DNA from: Hydra vulgaris
Taxonomy: Eukaryota; Cnidaria; Hydrozoa; Anthoathecata; Hydridae
Assembly: GCF_038396675.1 (NCBI RefSeq)
Contig: NC_088927.1
Location: forward strand, 37,909,501-37,973,500
DNA length: 64,000 nt
Direction of reading: 5' to 3'
This document shows positions 50,892 through 64,000 of the stretch, piece after piece. The position numbers and the translations under genes were made by a program. Under the pieces are notes generated by a model. That model saw only the letters and a program-made list of their open reading frames with translations, had not been told where the DNA came from and searched no databases. Position 1 is the stretch's first letter. Each line of letters starts with the position of its first letter.

Positions 50892-51184
50892 TGCAACAAG
50901 TAGTGGAACTTGCAAAAAAAATTACAGCGAGTAGTGGAACTTGCAAAGATATGTACATCGAGTTGTGGAACTTGCAAAAATATTAAGCGAGTAGTGGAAC
51001 TTGCAATTTTTTTGATAGACGGGTCTAGCTTACATTCACGTCGTGTCTAACGGGTGATGCGGAAGTTATCGGACAAATCCTAATTTCATTATTTGAGCAT
51101 AATAATTAGTTTTTGTGGTTTTATGCGTAGGCATAAACGTTCTATAAAATATAAACTTTATTATTTGAAACACAATTATTTAAA

Positions 51185-51938
51185 ATGAGGTTAAATGCAG
51201 CTGAACGAGAATCTTTTCGAAAGCGACTAAAAATGTTTTTTGTAAATAAACCTAATATAAAAATAAAAAAAATCGTAAATCATTTTGAAAAGGAAGGATT
51301 TGCTCGAAATACAATATATGATAACCTAAAAAGACTTGAAACTGTTCAATCGTTTTCTGATAGAAAGCACCCTGGTCGACCGACATCCTGGACTAGAGAA
51401 AAGAAAGCCGAATTAACGAGACTTGTCAACAATCGAAAAGGGGTCAGTCAGAGAAAAATAGGTATTAAATTCGGTGTAAATCAATCGACAATTGGTCGTC
51501 AGTTAAAAAAAATGAATGTTAAATGTAGAAAACGTGAAAAGACTCCAAAATACACTATAGAACAACAAATAAAGGCAAAGAAAAGAAGCAGGAAACTAGT
51601 TAACTAACTCTATAACACAAAATCGCTTCTAGTCATCGATGACGAAAAATACTTTTGTTTTGCAGGGGACAACATGCCTGGAAATTCTGGATACTACACA
51701 AACAACAAAAAGACATGCCCAGAAAGTGTTCGTTTTATAGGAAAAGAGAAATTTCCAAAAAAATTATTAATGTGGATAGCCATATCTGACCGTGGTATGT
51801 CCGAGCCATTGTTTCGCACTTCCAAGGCTGTAGCGATCAATTCATCAATCTATATTAATGAATGTTTAGGAAAACGACTTCTTCCATTTATTCACAAGTA
51901 TCATGGAGACTTTAACTATTTATTTTGGCCAGATTTAG
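51185..51938 (+). pseudogene. mariner-like transposase, truncated (unit 2)
   Basis: Same sequence as 47894-48647, including the in-frame stop (51605-51607) and the cut after FWPDLA. Confidence 0.85.
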
Positions 51939-52071
51939 CAAGAATTTAATTTTTGCTTATTATGCTTATTTCTTTATTTTAGTGCAAATTTCATCTGTTC
52001 CTGCTGGTAATGACATATATTTTCTCTCTTTGAAAATTGATTTAAGTATTTTATTATTATTATTATTATTA

Positions 52072-52102
<31 letters not shown>

Positions 52103-52542
52103 GCCTTTTTTTATTAATACGTTGCTACTTGTAAGGCTATATATATCAACTTTGCTACATGAGTTTAAATAAAAAATATTTGCAATTTTTGTTTTTGTAT
52201 TATGCTTTTGTTTTTAGTGCCACCTCTGCCTACTCAAACTGGTAAGACAATATTTATCAACTTTGCATTAAGATTTAAATAAAAAACATATTATATTATA
52301 TGATTTCTTTGTTTAAATTTTTTTTAGTATCATCATCATCTGCTTTAACTGGTTAAGTTTGTATAATTAAAGATAGCAAACTGATTTAAAACTATAATAT
52401 TTTTTTTATTTTTACCCAGTGTTGTCATTTATCTATTAAATTATCTATGTTTATAATCATTTTGTTAACTTTACTTTTAATCTAATTTGCATAACCTAAT
52501 TGAGATATTACTTATTTTATTGTTTTTATATTGTCGTTATAG

Positions 52543-52754
52543 AACCAACTTACGAAGATTACATAAAATATAGGTCTCGCTACCCAGGACCACTAACCAA
52601 CCCATCATTTTTATGTTGGTTGCAGAATAATGGGGAGGACAAGCCATCTTTTAAATGGTCTCGTCCTCCATACCTGGGTGGTGGGATCTATCAGCAAAGA
52701 CAAGGTGGCAGAAGAGGTCCGGGTGGAATAGCAAATGTTTACGTTCAATGCTAG
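52543..52754 (+). CDS. Micro-exon gene terminal exon, copy 3
   Basis: Same 70-residue translation and acceptor as copies 1 and 2. Confidence 0.6.
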
Positions 52755-54004
52755 GTCCACCCGGATTTTTTTTGTTTTTACGTTTTTTTGTTAATACATA
52801 AAGTTAAATAAAATTTGTTTTTATTTCGATGCTAATTTATATATGAAATTTAACTATTAAGTTGTTAACTTTAGCTTTAGTGTTTAAAAACATTAATTTC
52901 TGGGATTAAGTTACGATGTTTCTTTATCCTTAATGGAGGAAACATGTTTTTTTTTCTTCTACCCTTTAATAAAATAATATCGTTTAGGCAGTATGGTAGG
53001 ATGGTGTTGCGTAGCACATTTTTTAGAATTTTTCATTAACTTAGAAGTTTTTTTAAAAGTAGAATAGTTGAACTTTTTTAAAGAGTATTTTTTTATTATA
53101 TTGACGAAAGTTAAAGTGTTATTTATTGATATCAAAAACTGTGTTGTACTTCTTGTGCTTAGTAAATGTTGAAGATATTATCTTTTTTTTTTCTATCCTA
53201 TTCTTTTTTTTTAAGTTTATACGTTTTCTATGCACATGCCAAATTTCAAGAATTTATTTTAACTTTAAATTTTGTTTTTCCGACTTCTGTTTGGGGGAGG
53301 AGGGGGGGGGATGACTGAAGGATATTAAATATTCGTATTTATAAGCCAATAATAATTATTATTAAAAAATTTAATAATTATTCTATACAATGATTTTGTG
53401 ATAGAAGTACTAATATTACATTTATAAAGTATCAATGTAAAAATAACATTTATTATATATTAAATCAATAGTACATGTTTTTTGCTCAGTCCAATCATAT
53501 TATTTCATTTTTAAAAAGCTTTGTATCATATAATAATATAATATATTGCTTTTTTATGTATTTAGAATATATCATATATTAGTAATATACTGATATTTGT
53601 CTAAAAATATATAGACATAATATATTTATAGTATACTAAATTTAATATACTATTTATAGTATATTATATTTATAGTATATTATATATTTAATATATACTG
53701 TATTATAATATATATTAAATATATACTATAATACAATATATATTTAATACATACTATATTAATAATAATTATGAATGATATGATTTCGATACAGCAATGA
53801 CAATTATTATATGAAAAAGTTCCAGCTAGTTGCTGACATCGTAGTTGATGTTTTCATTGAGTTGATGTTTCCAGTGATGTTTTCATTTTTATTGATGTTT
53901 CCAGTGAGTTGATGTTTTTCTAATGTGAATATGTTGCCATTATGTTTTGATAATTGGACTTTTGTTGCATTTTATTATCTTACTACATGATTTTACTATT
54001 TTTT

Positions 54005-54174
<170 letters not shown>

Positions 54175-54467
54175 TGCAACAAGTAGTGGAACTTGCAAAA
54201 AAAATTACAGCGAGTAGTGGAACTTGCAAAGATATGTACATCGAGTTGTGGAACTTGCAAAAATATTAAGCGAGTAGTGGAACTTGCAATTTTTTTGATA
54301 GACGGGTCTAGCTTACATTCACGTCGTGTCTAACGGGTGATGCGGAAGTTATCGGACAAATCCTAATTTCATTATTTGAGCATAATAATTAGTTTTTGTG
54401 GTTTTATGCGTAGGCATAAACGTTCTATAAAATATAAACTTTATTATTTGAAACACAATTATTTAAA

Positions 54468-55221
54468 ATGAGGTTAAATGCAGCTGAACGAGAATCTTTT
54501 CGAAAGCGACTAAAAATGTTTTTTGTAAATAAACCTAATATAAAAATAAAAAAAATCGTAAATCATTTTGAAAAGGAAGGATTTGCTCGAAATACAATAT
54601 ATGATAACCTAAAAAGACTTGAAACTGTTCAATCGTTTTCTGATAGAAAGCACCCTGGTCGACCGACATCCTGGACTAGAGAAAAGAAAGCCGAATTAAC
54701 GAGACTTGTCAACAATCGAAAAGGGGTCAGTCAGAGAAAAATAGGTATTAAATTCGGTGTAAATCAATCGACAATTGGTCGTCAGTTAAAAAAAATGAAT
54801 GTTAAATGTAGAAAACGTGAAAAGACTCCAAAATACACTATAGAACAACAAATAAAGGCAAAGAAAAGAAGCAGGAAACTAGTTAACTAACTCTATAACA
54901 CAAAATCGCTTCTAGTCATCGATGACGAAAAATACTTTTGTTTTGCAGGGGACAACATGCCTGGAAATTCTGGATACTACACAAACAACAAAAAGACATG
55001 CCCAGAAAGTGTTCGTTTTATAGGAAAAGAGAAATTTCCAAAAAAATTATTAATGTGGATAGCCATATCTGACCGTGGTATGTCCGAGCCATTGTTTCGC
55101 ACTTCCAAGGCTGTAGCGATCAATTCATCAATCTATATTAATGAATGTTTAGGAAAACGACTTCTTCCATTTATTCACAAGTATCATGGAGACTTTAACT
55201 ATTTATTTTGGCCAGATTTAG
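54468..55221 (+). pseudogene. mariner-like transposase, truncated (unit 3)
   Basis: Same as in units 1 and 2, with the stop at 54888-54890 and the cut after FWPDLA. Confidence 0.85.
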
Positions 55222-55354
55222 CAAGAATTTAATTTTTGCTTATTATGCTTATTTCTTTATTTTAGTGCAAATTTCATCTGTTCCTGCTGGTAATGACATA
55301 TATTTTCTCTCTTTGAAAATTGATTTAAGTATTTTATTATTATTATTATTATTA

Positions 55355-55385
<31 letters not shown>

Positions 55386-56233
55386 GCCTTTTTTTATTAA
55401 TACGTTGCTACTTGTAAGGCTATATATATCAACTTTGCTACATGAGTTTAAATAAAAAATATTTGCAATTTTTGTTTTTGTATTATGCTTTTGTTTTTAG
55501 TGCCACCTCTGCCTACTCAAACTGGTAAGACAATATTTATCAACTTTGCATTAAGATTTAAATAAAAAACATATTATATTATATGATTTCTTTGTTTAAA
55601 TTTTTTTTAGTATCATCATCATCTGCTTTAACTGGTTAAGTTTGTATAATTAAAGATAGCAAACTGATTTAAAACTATAATATTTTTTTTATTTTTACCC
55701 AGTGTTGTCATTTATCTATTAAATTATCTATGTTTATAATCATTTTGTTAACTTTACTTTTAATCTAATTTGCATAACCTAATTGAGATATTACTTATTT
55801 TATTGTTTTTATATTGTCGTTATAGAACCAACTTACGAAGATTACATAAAATATAGGTCTCGCTACCCAGGACCACTAACCAACCCATCATTTTTATGTT
55901 GGTTGCAGAATAATGGGGAGGACAAGCCATCTTTTAAATGGTCTCGTCCTCCATACCTGGGTGGTGGGATCTATCAGCAAAGACAAGGTGGCAGAAGAGG
56001 TCCGGGTGGAATAGCAAATGTTTACGTTCAATGCTAGGTCCACCCGGATTTTTTTTGTTTTTACGTTTTTTTGTTAATACATAAAGTTAAATAAAATTTG
56101 TTTTTATTTCGATGCTAATTTATATATGAAATTTAACTATTAAGTTGTTAACTTTAGCTTTAGTGTTTAAAAACATTAATTTCTGGGATTAAGTTACGAT
56201 GTTTCTTTATCCTTAATGGAGGAAACATGTTTT
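55222..56233 (+). repeat. Tandem array, partial unit 4
   Basis: It contains the micro-exons 55266-55289, 55501-55524 and 55611-55634, and the terminal exon, then stops matching after ggaggaaacatgtttt (about 56233). The rest of the unit, including the transposase, is replaced by other sequence in which aaacatgttttcga is repeated. The 3' part of the transposase, expected at the right edge of a simple tandem duplication, is missing. Confidence 0.9.
55826..56037 (+). CDS. Micro-exon gene terminal exon, copy 4
   Basis: Same 70-residue translation as the other copies. It is the last exon of the locus on this side. Confidence 0.6.
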
Positions 56234-56301
56234 CGAAATTATGGATTATTACATGTTTAAAATTGCTTTTTTTTTAGGAAACATGTTTTCGAAACATGTT
56301 T

Positions 56302-56306
<5 letters not shown>

Positions 56307-56377
<71 letters not shown>
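56307..56377. repeat. (TA)n microsatellite
   Basis: This TA run lies directly left of the small TIR element. Confidence 0.9.
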
Positions 56378-56380
<3 letters not shown>

Positions 56381-56549
56381 TGCCGGTTTTAGCACTACCA
56401 GCGCCCTGGGCGAGATTTCTACGGCACCCCTAGCTCAATCTAACCCCATTCAAAAAAAAGGGCAAAGGGTAAAATAACCAATTAGTTTCGCCCCTTTATA
56501 TTCGGCGCCCTGGGCCATCGCCCAACCAGGCCCTACCCTAACGCCGCGA

Positions 56550-56552
<3 letters not shown>
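56378..56552. mobile_element. Small TIR element (MITE) between TA arrays
   Basis: The left end cagtgccggttttag and the inverted right end (cagtcgcggcgttag on the minus strand) match at about 11 of 15 positions. Inside are gcgccctgggc words in both halves. It is GC-rich compared with its surroundings, 175 bp long, and non-coding. TA dinucleotides flank both ends, which fits a TA-targeting DNA transposon family. Confidence 0.65.
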
Positions 56553-56872
<320 letters not shown>

Positions 56873-56936
56873 TAACCAACTTTAAAAAGTATTCTACACA
56901 ATAGAGTGCTCAATGTTCTTAAAAGAACAGAGCAAT

Positions 56937-57223
<287 letters not shown>

Positions 57224-57656
57224 GAGTAAGCATTCTAGTAATTGATTAATTCTATTCATAAACTTCTAAATTAAAATACATATTACCAACTATACAATAT
57301 ATTTAATACATTTATTTATTTATAACATTGTTATAAACAAAATAAATGTAATAAATTCTGCATTTATTAAACTGAAAATCTTTATATATTGCGTTACCTT
57401 TTATATTTCGGCTTTCATCATCAGAGCTTATTTCATCAGAACTGCTGAGATTCAAATTTTCGCCATATATAGATAAATCCATAATCTTTGTTTTTGTTTG
57501 CTTTAATAATAATTGCTTTAATAAGTTTTTAATATCACGTTTCCTCGTGCAATTATTTGCTGTTTTGAATTAACTCGAACAAATAAAAAACTTAACGGCC
57601 GCAGAAAAAATCGACCTACTTTGGAGTAGTGTTAACGTCTGCTAACCCCTAAGTAA

Positions 57657-57855
57657 AGGTCTGCATCTCGAAATGATTTTGAATCGAAATGATTTCGATT
57701 CGATTTTTTTTTTTTGGAAAAGGCAATCGATTCGATATCGAGAGAAAAAAGAGAATTGAAATGACAATCGATTCGATATCGAGTAATTTCGATATTTCGA
57801 TTCGAAATGCAATCGATTCGATACTAATCGAGACATATCGAGGAATATCGAGAAT
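57657..57855. repeat. ATCGATTCGAT-rich cryptic repeat
   Basis: The words aatcgattcgatatcgag, gattcgat and atatcgag recur at least eight times in both orientations. This resembles the subterminal regions of some hAT elements, but no transposase is attached. Confidence 0.6.
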
Positions 57856-57979
57856 AAAATACTATTCTTATTGGGCAAGTCCAAAGACAAGTCCTTTCAA
57901 AAACAGACTTAACAGTAAGTGTAAAAGAACCAAGATGATCTGCAGGAACACCAACCTAAAAATCCTGTAAAGGAAAAAG

Positions 57980-60560
57980 GTTATTGGTATTGACCTACAA
58001 ATCCAACTAAGTTGGATTTGGTAATATTTTTTAGAAATTTTGTTAAACCCTTATTTAAAACATGTGTAAACCAGCATTAATTATTTTGACTTTAGATAGA
58101 AACTCCATCTGTTGGCCATATTGTTGTGCAATAGTTGAAAACATAATTTTTTAGTTTTATGCTATAAATTTATAAAATTAAAATAGGGCAAGTCCCCAAG
58201 GACAAGCCCGTTTAGAATCAACCAAACTGTTATGTAACAAATTTTATTAAACAAAAGTATATAATAAATGAAGAGAATCAAAATAGATGAACGTCAACAA
58301 ATTATTAGTTAAACTTATAGTATTCAACTTTACATGTTTATAAAACGCCATTGAGTTATAAATTGTAAAGATTTCAACTTAATCTGTTGCCAAAGTTTTG
58401 GTTTTAAGTATAAACAAAAATAGTTTATACCTACAATTAAGGTTAAATTGGGTATAATATGTTAACCTAAATAAAGAAATTAATGTTAAAAGAACAGTTT
58501 GTTCAAAGATTGCAACTCCATCTGTTGAGTAATTTTTTGTAGAAACTTAACTTTAGTAAAATATTTGATATAAAATTAAATTAAGAGGCCAGTCCTTAGA
58601 CAAGCCCTTCCAAAAATTGATAAATGGAATTATCAAAAACAGAATTAGCAATTTTAAACATGTAATAATCCATAATGTAATAGAATAATTGTAAAATGCT
58701 ATTGAAAAATACTTTTTAAACAATTTTAATTTGTGTGTTGGCAAAATTTTTGTTTAAAAGTAAAAAAATTTAAATATATATATATCATTTATTATAATTT
58801 TTAAGTAAAATATTTAATAAACTAATATTTAAAGCATATTTCATTTTACAATTGCAACTCCATCTGTTGATTAACGGTTTTATAAAAATCAAAATGTTCC
58901 GAGAAATAAAGAGACATTTTAAGAATAACAAATTTATTATAGAAATTAAAAATAATAATAGTTACAATCATCTTCTCTTGCCAATGAACAAAAATAAAGA
59001 AATACTTTATAACCTTACTTAAAATAATGATAAAATGCTATTGAATATTATTTCTAAGATTGTACAGTAATGTGTTGCTAAAGTTTTCATAAAAATGTTA
59101 AAAAGTTAATAGTTTTACAATGAATTTTGACATATTGTTTATCTATTATATGCTAACAGATTTTAAAAAAGAAATGATAAAAGAATATATTGTTTCAAGA
59201 CTGTAACTCCATTTGTTGGCAAAGTTTTTGGAGAAAGTTAAAAGTTCCGAGAAATTTAAAAAGTTCCGAAAACAATTATTTTTAAGAATTATGCCAAAAA
59301 TTTATGAAACAAATTAATATAATAGTATTATGAAACAATGCAGACAAGAAAACATCTGACATGAAACATAAATTAAAAGACTCCTATTCTTTATGCTTAT
59401 AAAAGGCCATTGTGTTTTAAAATCTAAAGATAGTAATGTCATCTGTTACAAAATTGTTGTTCAAAAGTTCCGAGAAATTACAAGATATTTCAAGAATTAT
59501 TCTTTTATTTAACAAAGTAATAATATAAGTGAAGATGATTTCAACAATGAAAACTCAGAGTGGTAAAAATTATTTTATTCCCTTACTTTAATTAGCTTTA
59601 CAACGCCATTGAGTATTATAAATTTAAAAATAGTAATTTATTAAACAAAATTATTTAATAAGTAGTCTTGATGTACAAAACTTCCAAAACCAAAAATGAG
59701 AATAAATTTTACACTTTTACTTGAAGTTATTATAAAACGCCTTTGATTTTTAGTTTCTATTTCTAAAGACAGTAACGCCATCTGTTGGTTAACTTAAGAA
59801 GTCAAAATGTTCCGAGAAATAATTACATATTTCTGGATTTCAAAATTTTTAATACAAAGTTATAACATATTAGAGTTAGAGCGTTGTCAACCAATCATAC
59901 TATGCAAAGAAAGAAATTGACAATTGAAATTGTTTGTTAATAAAATGCTATTGAGTAATGATATTTAAAAATATTAACACCATCTGTTGGCAAAGTTTTT
60001 GTTCATAGTTAAAAAGTTCCGAGAAATTTATATAGTTCCGAGAAATAACAAGACATTTCAAGTATAATAATATAAGAAATTTATCAAACAAATTTATAAA
60101 ATAGAATTACAAAGCGTCAAGAAAAAGAATCTTCAAATAAATAAGCAATGTCAAGCCTCTTACTCTCTATACTTATAAAACGCTATTGAGTTATAAATTC
60201 AACAGATTGTTATTCCATCTGTTGTCAAAGTTTTTGTTCATAGTTTAAAAGTTCCAAAAATTTTCAAATTTGAAATGTTTCGAAAAATAATGCAGCATTT
60301 CAATACTTACAAATTTATAATACAAATTTATAATATAGTAAGTTTAAGCAACTGATCAATTAATGGATGGTAAAAATATTTGAAAAAGTCAATAACCTGA
60401 CTAAAAACTTCTTAAAATGACATTGAGTTTATAATCTAAAGATAGTAACACCCTCTGTTGGCAAAGTTTTTGCTTAAAGTTGTAAAGTTCCGAAACAAGC
60501 TAGTTCTAAAGAATAAAGTAAAAACTCTTAAAATTTATATTATTTCGATACATTTCAATA
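57980..60560. repeat. Diverged satellite, units of roughly 250-350 bp
   Basis: Two words alternate about nine times each. One is a version of aacgccattgagttataa (for example near 58345, 59030, 59600, 59950, 60180, 60415). The other is a version of actccatctgttggcaaagt (near 58105, 58510, 58855, 59205, 59775, 59985, 60205, 60450). The second is often followed by aaaaagttccgagaaat. Spacing is irregular and units differ by indels. No reading frame persists. Confidence 0.75.
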
Positions 60561-60738
60561 CATACCTAGAAATGCCCAGTAGTTCTGATAATTTTACTTA
60601 AAACCTTTGAAATAAAAGAAACCAAAAAGAAAACTAATTGTGTGCTTTAAACAAAAGTTATTTTATTAATCTCTGTTATCAAATTCATAATGATATTTTA
60701 TTAATTAAGAAAACTTGTCAAAATTGTCAACAAAAAAT

Positions 60739-61720
60739 TTAAATGTCAGATGATGAACGTCCTGGAGTTGGTGGATGAGAAGGGCCAGCAGTTGGTGTGC
60801 GAGAAGGACCAGCAAATGTTGTGGCAGTTGACTGAGTAGAGTGTGAGCTGTCTAGTGGAACATCACCACCATCATCATCATCATCATCACCAATGTTGAT
60901 GACTTCTCGAGAAGACAGTCGGTCCAATGCAGATCGAGATATTTGACTGCTAGTTTCTGGCTCAAAAATGGCCCGAGATGGCAACCTTTTTGCAGCTTCT
61001 TCAGCCATAGTAGCAAGTTCTGCTTTGGTTGTCAAATAGTAGGAATGAAACGTGATCCTGTCAATGTTTTGCTGAATGTAAATCAATTTTTTCACATTCT
61101 CTGGCTGGAGCTTTGTTCTTTTTGCGCTGACTATATTACCACCTGCACTAAAAATTCGCTTACATGGAGCAGATGAAGCGGGAATACACAGCCATTTGCG
61201 TGCTGCTTCAGACAGCAGAGGAAATTTGTCTTTATTGTCCCGCCAAAATTCAAGTACTGGCTGTTTGGTAGCTGGCATTGCTGAAAATATCTCCCACTCA
61301 GTTTGAATCTTGGACTTGGCTGGAACAGTAGAAGGTACTTCTATTTCTGATTCTGGTTTTTCTATAATTTCAAAAAAAGGATCATCCATGTCTTCCAATA
61401 CTGGATTGTCAACAGGTGGATTATTACGTGACGGTTCCAAAGAAGCCAACCATTCTCTATGACTGACGTTTTTGGTAATTAAAACATCAAACCAATGTTG
61501 TAGCTCTTTCCAAGGCATCACTAAGGTTAAGGCACTCAGTTTCTTTGCAACTGTCAATGGAGTCTGTGACTGCAAGATTCAAAAGATGGCCTGCACACCT
61601 AAGTGAGTGATTCACATTTTTGCACTTGGGAATTGCAGCAATCATGTTGGATGCATTGTCATGAGTGCAAGCTACGTTGCCAGCTCCGGAGTTTCCAGGC
61701 AAAGTACTTACCAAGCTGTA
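60739..61720 (-). pseudogene. hAT (ZBED/Tam3-like) transposase with internal deletion
   Basis: From 61714 the minus strand reads VACTHDNASNMIAAIPKCKN and LRCAGHLLNLAVTDSI (the catalytic DNASNM and CxxH segments of ZBED-like hAT proteins). After only a few dozen residues and a frame change near 61490-61575 it continues with VSHREWLASLEPSRNNPPVD, EFWRDNKDKFPLLSEAARKW, LCIPASSAPCKRIFSAGGNI and VSAKRTKLQPENVKKLIYIQ (dimerisation motif; usual form SSAPSERVFSxxGxIxxxxR). The tail is unusual: an acidic IGDDDDDDGGD run and a Pro/Ser/Thr-rich C-terminus. Several hundred residues of the core are missing. A splice site could instead explain the junction, which I cannot exclude. 61721-62370 shows no gene. 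Confidence 0.7.
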
Positions 61721-62373
61721 AAAAACAAATTTAAACTTTTACTAATTATAAAAACAAACAACAAAAAAACAAAATTTGTTTTACAACACAAGATATCAAA
61801 ATTTCTCGATTTATTTCAGTATACCTTTAAATTAATTGAATTAAAAAGTTTCTTGGTTAATAATATTAGTCCATGTATTTGTATTTAAGTTTTTTAAACT
61901 ACAAAATAGAGATTAGCTTGTTTTTTAGTTTCAAGCTGTCTCTGTACTTTTTCACTCATCTTAAAGTTTAGTCTTATATCTAAAAATCTAAAAAAATCTA
62001 AAAATATTTAAAAAGTTTGAATACTTTACTGTACCAATTAAGTTACCAACCCTTTCCCAAAAAATTGAAATCTTTTAAAAGATTCGTATTAAAGTACAAA
62101 TATCGTAGGAAATACAAAAATATTCGTAGATTACTTTTTGCAATTCCAATTTTATAAATATTAAATACAACCCCTAAAACATTATTTTATAATTTTAACT
62201 TACTTTTCATTGTATTATCCTAAACATTTTTATTCACTTATAAGATGCAATCTGTCATTGGCTTCTACAAACATGTCCTGAAATTCTGAGCCAAATTCTT
62301 TTACAACAATAGCAAGTGCAAAAAAAATTATTTCAAGGAAAAAGAACTTGTTTATAATGATTTCAACTTTATA

Positions 62374-63936
62374 ATGAACTTTGAGTTACTTCATTTAATG
62401 ATTCTCGAAGTTATGAAATGTCCGAGTTGCTTTTCTTCAATTTTCATACAAAATTGTCCTAATAAAAGAATGGGACTTTGTTTGACCTTAGAACTTTGCT
62501 GTACTTCCTGTGATTGGTGTCATTCATTTCAAACTTCCAGACCTATTTCAAATCTTTTCAATAATTCTGTAGGAAGAGATAGCTATGAAATAAATATTCT
62601 TTCTGTATTAGTATTTAGAGAAATAGGTGAAGGTTATGAACCAATGAAACTATACCACCAGCTCATGAACATTCCTTCAATTACCTCCAATGCATATGAT
62701 AAAATTAACAAAAAGTTATACAATGCTTATGAAACTGTTGCTCAACAGGTTACTAACAAAGCAGCATTTGAAACTAGAAACTTGATTAATAATAATGCTT
62801 CACATGATGATATAATTCAATGTCAAGTTTCAGTTGATGGAACGGGGCAAAAAAGAGGTCACTCATCATTTAATGGTGTTGTCACAACCATATCAACTTT
62901 AACAGGCAAATGTATAGATGCTGTTGTGTTGTCAAAACATTGTAAAGGATGTATTCTTTGGAAAAACAAAAAAGGAACTCTAGAATATGAGGATTGGAAA
63001 GCCAACCATAAATGTCTTGCTAATCATCAAAGATCATCTGGTGCTATGGAAGGTGCAGGTGCAATTATTATTTTCCATCGCTCTGTCGAAAAATATAACT
63101 TACAATATACTAGTTATTTGGGTGATGGTGATACCTCATCATATTCTGCAGTATTAGCTTAATGCCCATACAAAGATATAGAGATCAAAAAAGCAGAATG
63201 TATTGGGCACATCCAAAAAAGATAGAAAGTCGTGGTCACGCACTGCGTCAACGTCTATGTAGAAAAAAGTTGTGTGATGGAAAGCCAGTAGCAGGAAAAG
63301 GGAGGTTAACCGAAGGCACTTAACCTTTCACAAAATTATTTTGGAATGGCTATTAGACAAAATTTAGGTAATATATATCAAATGAAAAAGGCTGTATGGG
63401 CAGTGTTTTTTCACAACTCTGATATTAAAGACATGAATATACGTCATCAATTTTGCCCACGAACTATTGCCAGCTGGTGTAAATGGCAACGTGACCATAT
63501 AAGTGGACATAAAACATATAAACCCAAGCTAAGCTTGCCATTAGCAATAAAAAATATTCTTGTTCCTGTATTCAAAGACTTAAGCAGTGAAGAACTACTT
63601 AAAAAGTGCCAACACGGTCTAACACAAAACAATAATGAGGCATTAAATGCCTCTGGAATCTGGAAAAGATGCCCCAAACACACTTTTGTAAATAGAAACA
63701 TTATCGAAATGTCAGTAAATTCTGCAATTATCAATTTTAATGAAGGTACCCATGGAATTATTGGTGTTTTGCAAAATTTGGGAATACGTATTGGACATTT
63801 TACTCATATCAGATTGATTAACCGTGATAAATGTAGAATTAAAAAATGTACAATTAAGTCTTCACTTACTTCAAAATCCCAACGACAGAAGTTGCGCCAT
63901 CAAAAAAAGGGTTTAATGATAAGGAAGCTCAAATAG
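62374..63936 (+). pseudogene. Mutator-like transposase, frameshifted in the middle
   Basis: The first frame (262 aa, to 63162) has Cys pairs CPSC and CCTSCDWC, then EINILSVLVFREIGEGYEP, SVDGTGQKRGHSSFNGVVTT (first catalytic Asp), SKHCKGCILWKNKK, NHQRSSGAMEGAGAIIIF and YLGDGDTSSYSAV (second Asp, LGDGD). The text then continues past a stop with YKDIEIKKAECIGHIQK and a frame change (ESRGHALRQRLC). A second frame (63346-63936) gives MAIRQNLGNIYQMKKAVWAV and LTQNNNEALNASGIWKRCPK (third acidic residue region). The motifs match the metazoan Mutator-like transposase domain. The frames would need two or three corrections to be continuous, so this copy is probably dead. Its 3' end is within the window and no TIR was found. 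Confidence 0.75.
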
Positions 63937-64000
63937 AACCATGCCAACCTTATTCTGCTGGATTTTGTTAGTTTTTCATACTTTATAGTTTACTTTTTTT

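Noticed and set aside
57980..60560. CTCF-type insulator sites in the ccatctgttggc words
   Set aside because: Only about 8 of 12 core positions fit, and as far as I know cnidarians lack a CTCF ortholog.

Overview
This looks like nuclear DNA of an AT-rich, transposon-packed animal. The best guess is a hydrozoan cnidarian such as Hydra (inference). The reasons are phase-consistent spliced exons, long (TA)n arrays every few kb, many decayed DNA transposons (pogo/Tigger, mariner, hAT, Mutator-like), several non-LTR retrotransposons and a tRNA-derived SINE. No rRNA gene, CRISPR array, bacterial operon or free-standing tRNA gene was seen.

Layout. 1-9 kb: pogo-like debris, a 0.65-kb TIR element, a 36-bp minisatellite, and three minus-strand exons of a mitochondrial carrier (SLC25) gene, the clearest conventional host gene. 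9-17 kb: compound TA/CA microsatellites, a Tigger-like remnant, a SINE, a foldback, and hAT, mariner and LINE ORF1-like scraps. 17.5-24.7 kb: a decayed KIAA1586-like hAT, a second hAT end, and a decayed protein family I cannot name. 24.8-31 kb: two minus-strand LINE copies. 31-35 kb: TA-centred inverted repeats, a 570-bp foldback, a second SINE, two near-perfect hairpins, and a remnant with SWIM-like and C48-like segments.

36.3-56.2 kb is the most interesting part. I infer a plus-strand gene made largely of micro-exons. There are 12 candidates of exactly 24 or 21 nt, all in phase 1-1, each adding 8 or 7 residues of a short Ser/Val/Pro-rich repeat. They lead to a 70-residue Gly/Arg/Pro-rich terminal exon. 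One of the introns carries an almost intact Tx1/L1-like LINE (12-bp target duplication) followed by a Tc1-like transposon. That transposon's transposase is preceded by a dense heat-shock-element-like array and a TATA box. The 3' end of the gene, together with a truncated mariner-like transposon, is tandemly repeated (about 3.28 kb unit, three full copies and a partial fourth). The window therefore holds four terminal exons and four sets of the last three micro-exons.

56.2-64 kb: TA arrays, a small TIR element, a 79-bp-arm perfect hairpin, a diverged satellite of about 2.6 kb, an internally deleted hAT (minus) and a Mutator-like transposase (plus).

Almost all other open frames are microsatellite translations (YIYI, CVCV) or fragments of transposons. 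The carrier gene and the micro-exon gene are the only host genes I can support.
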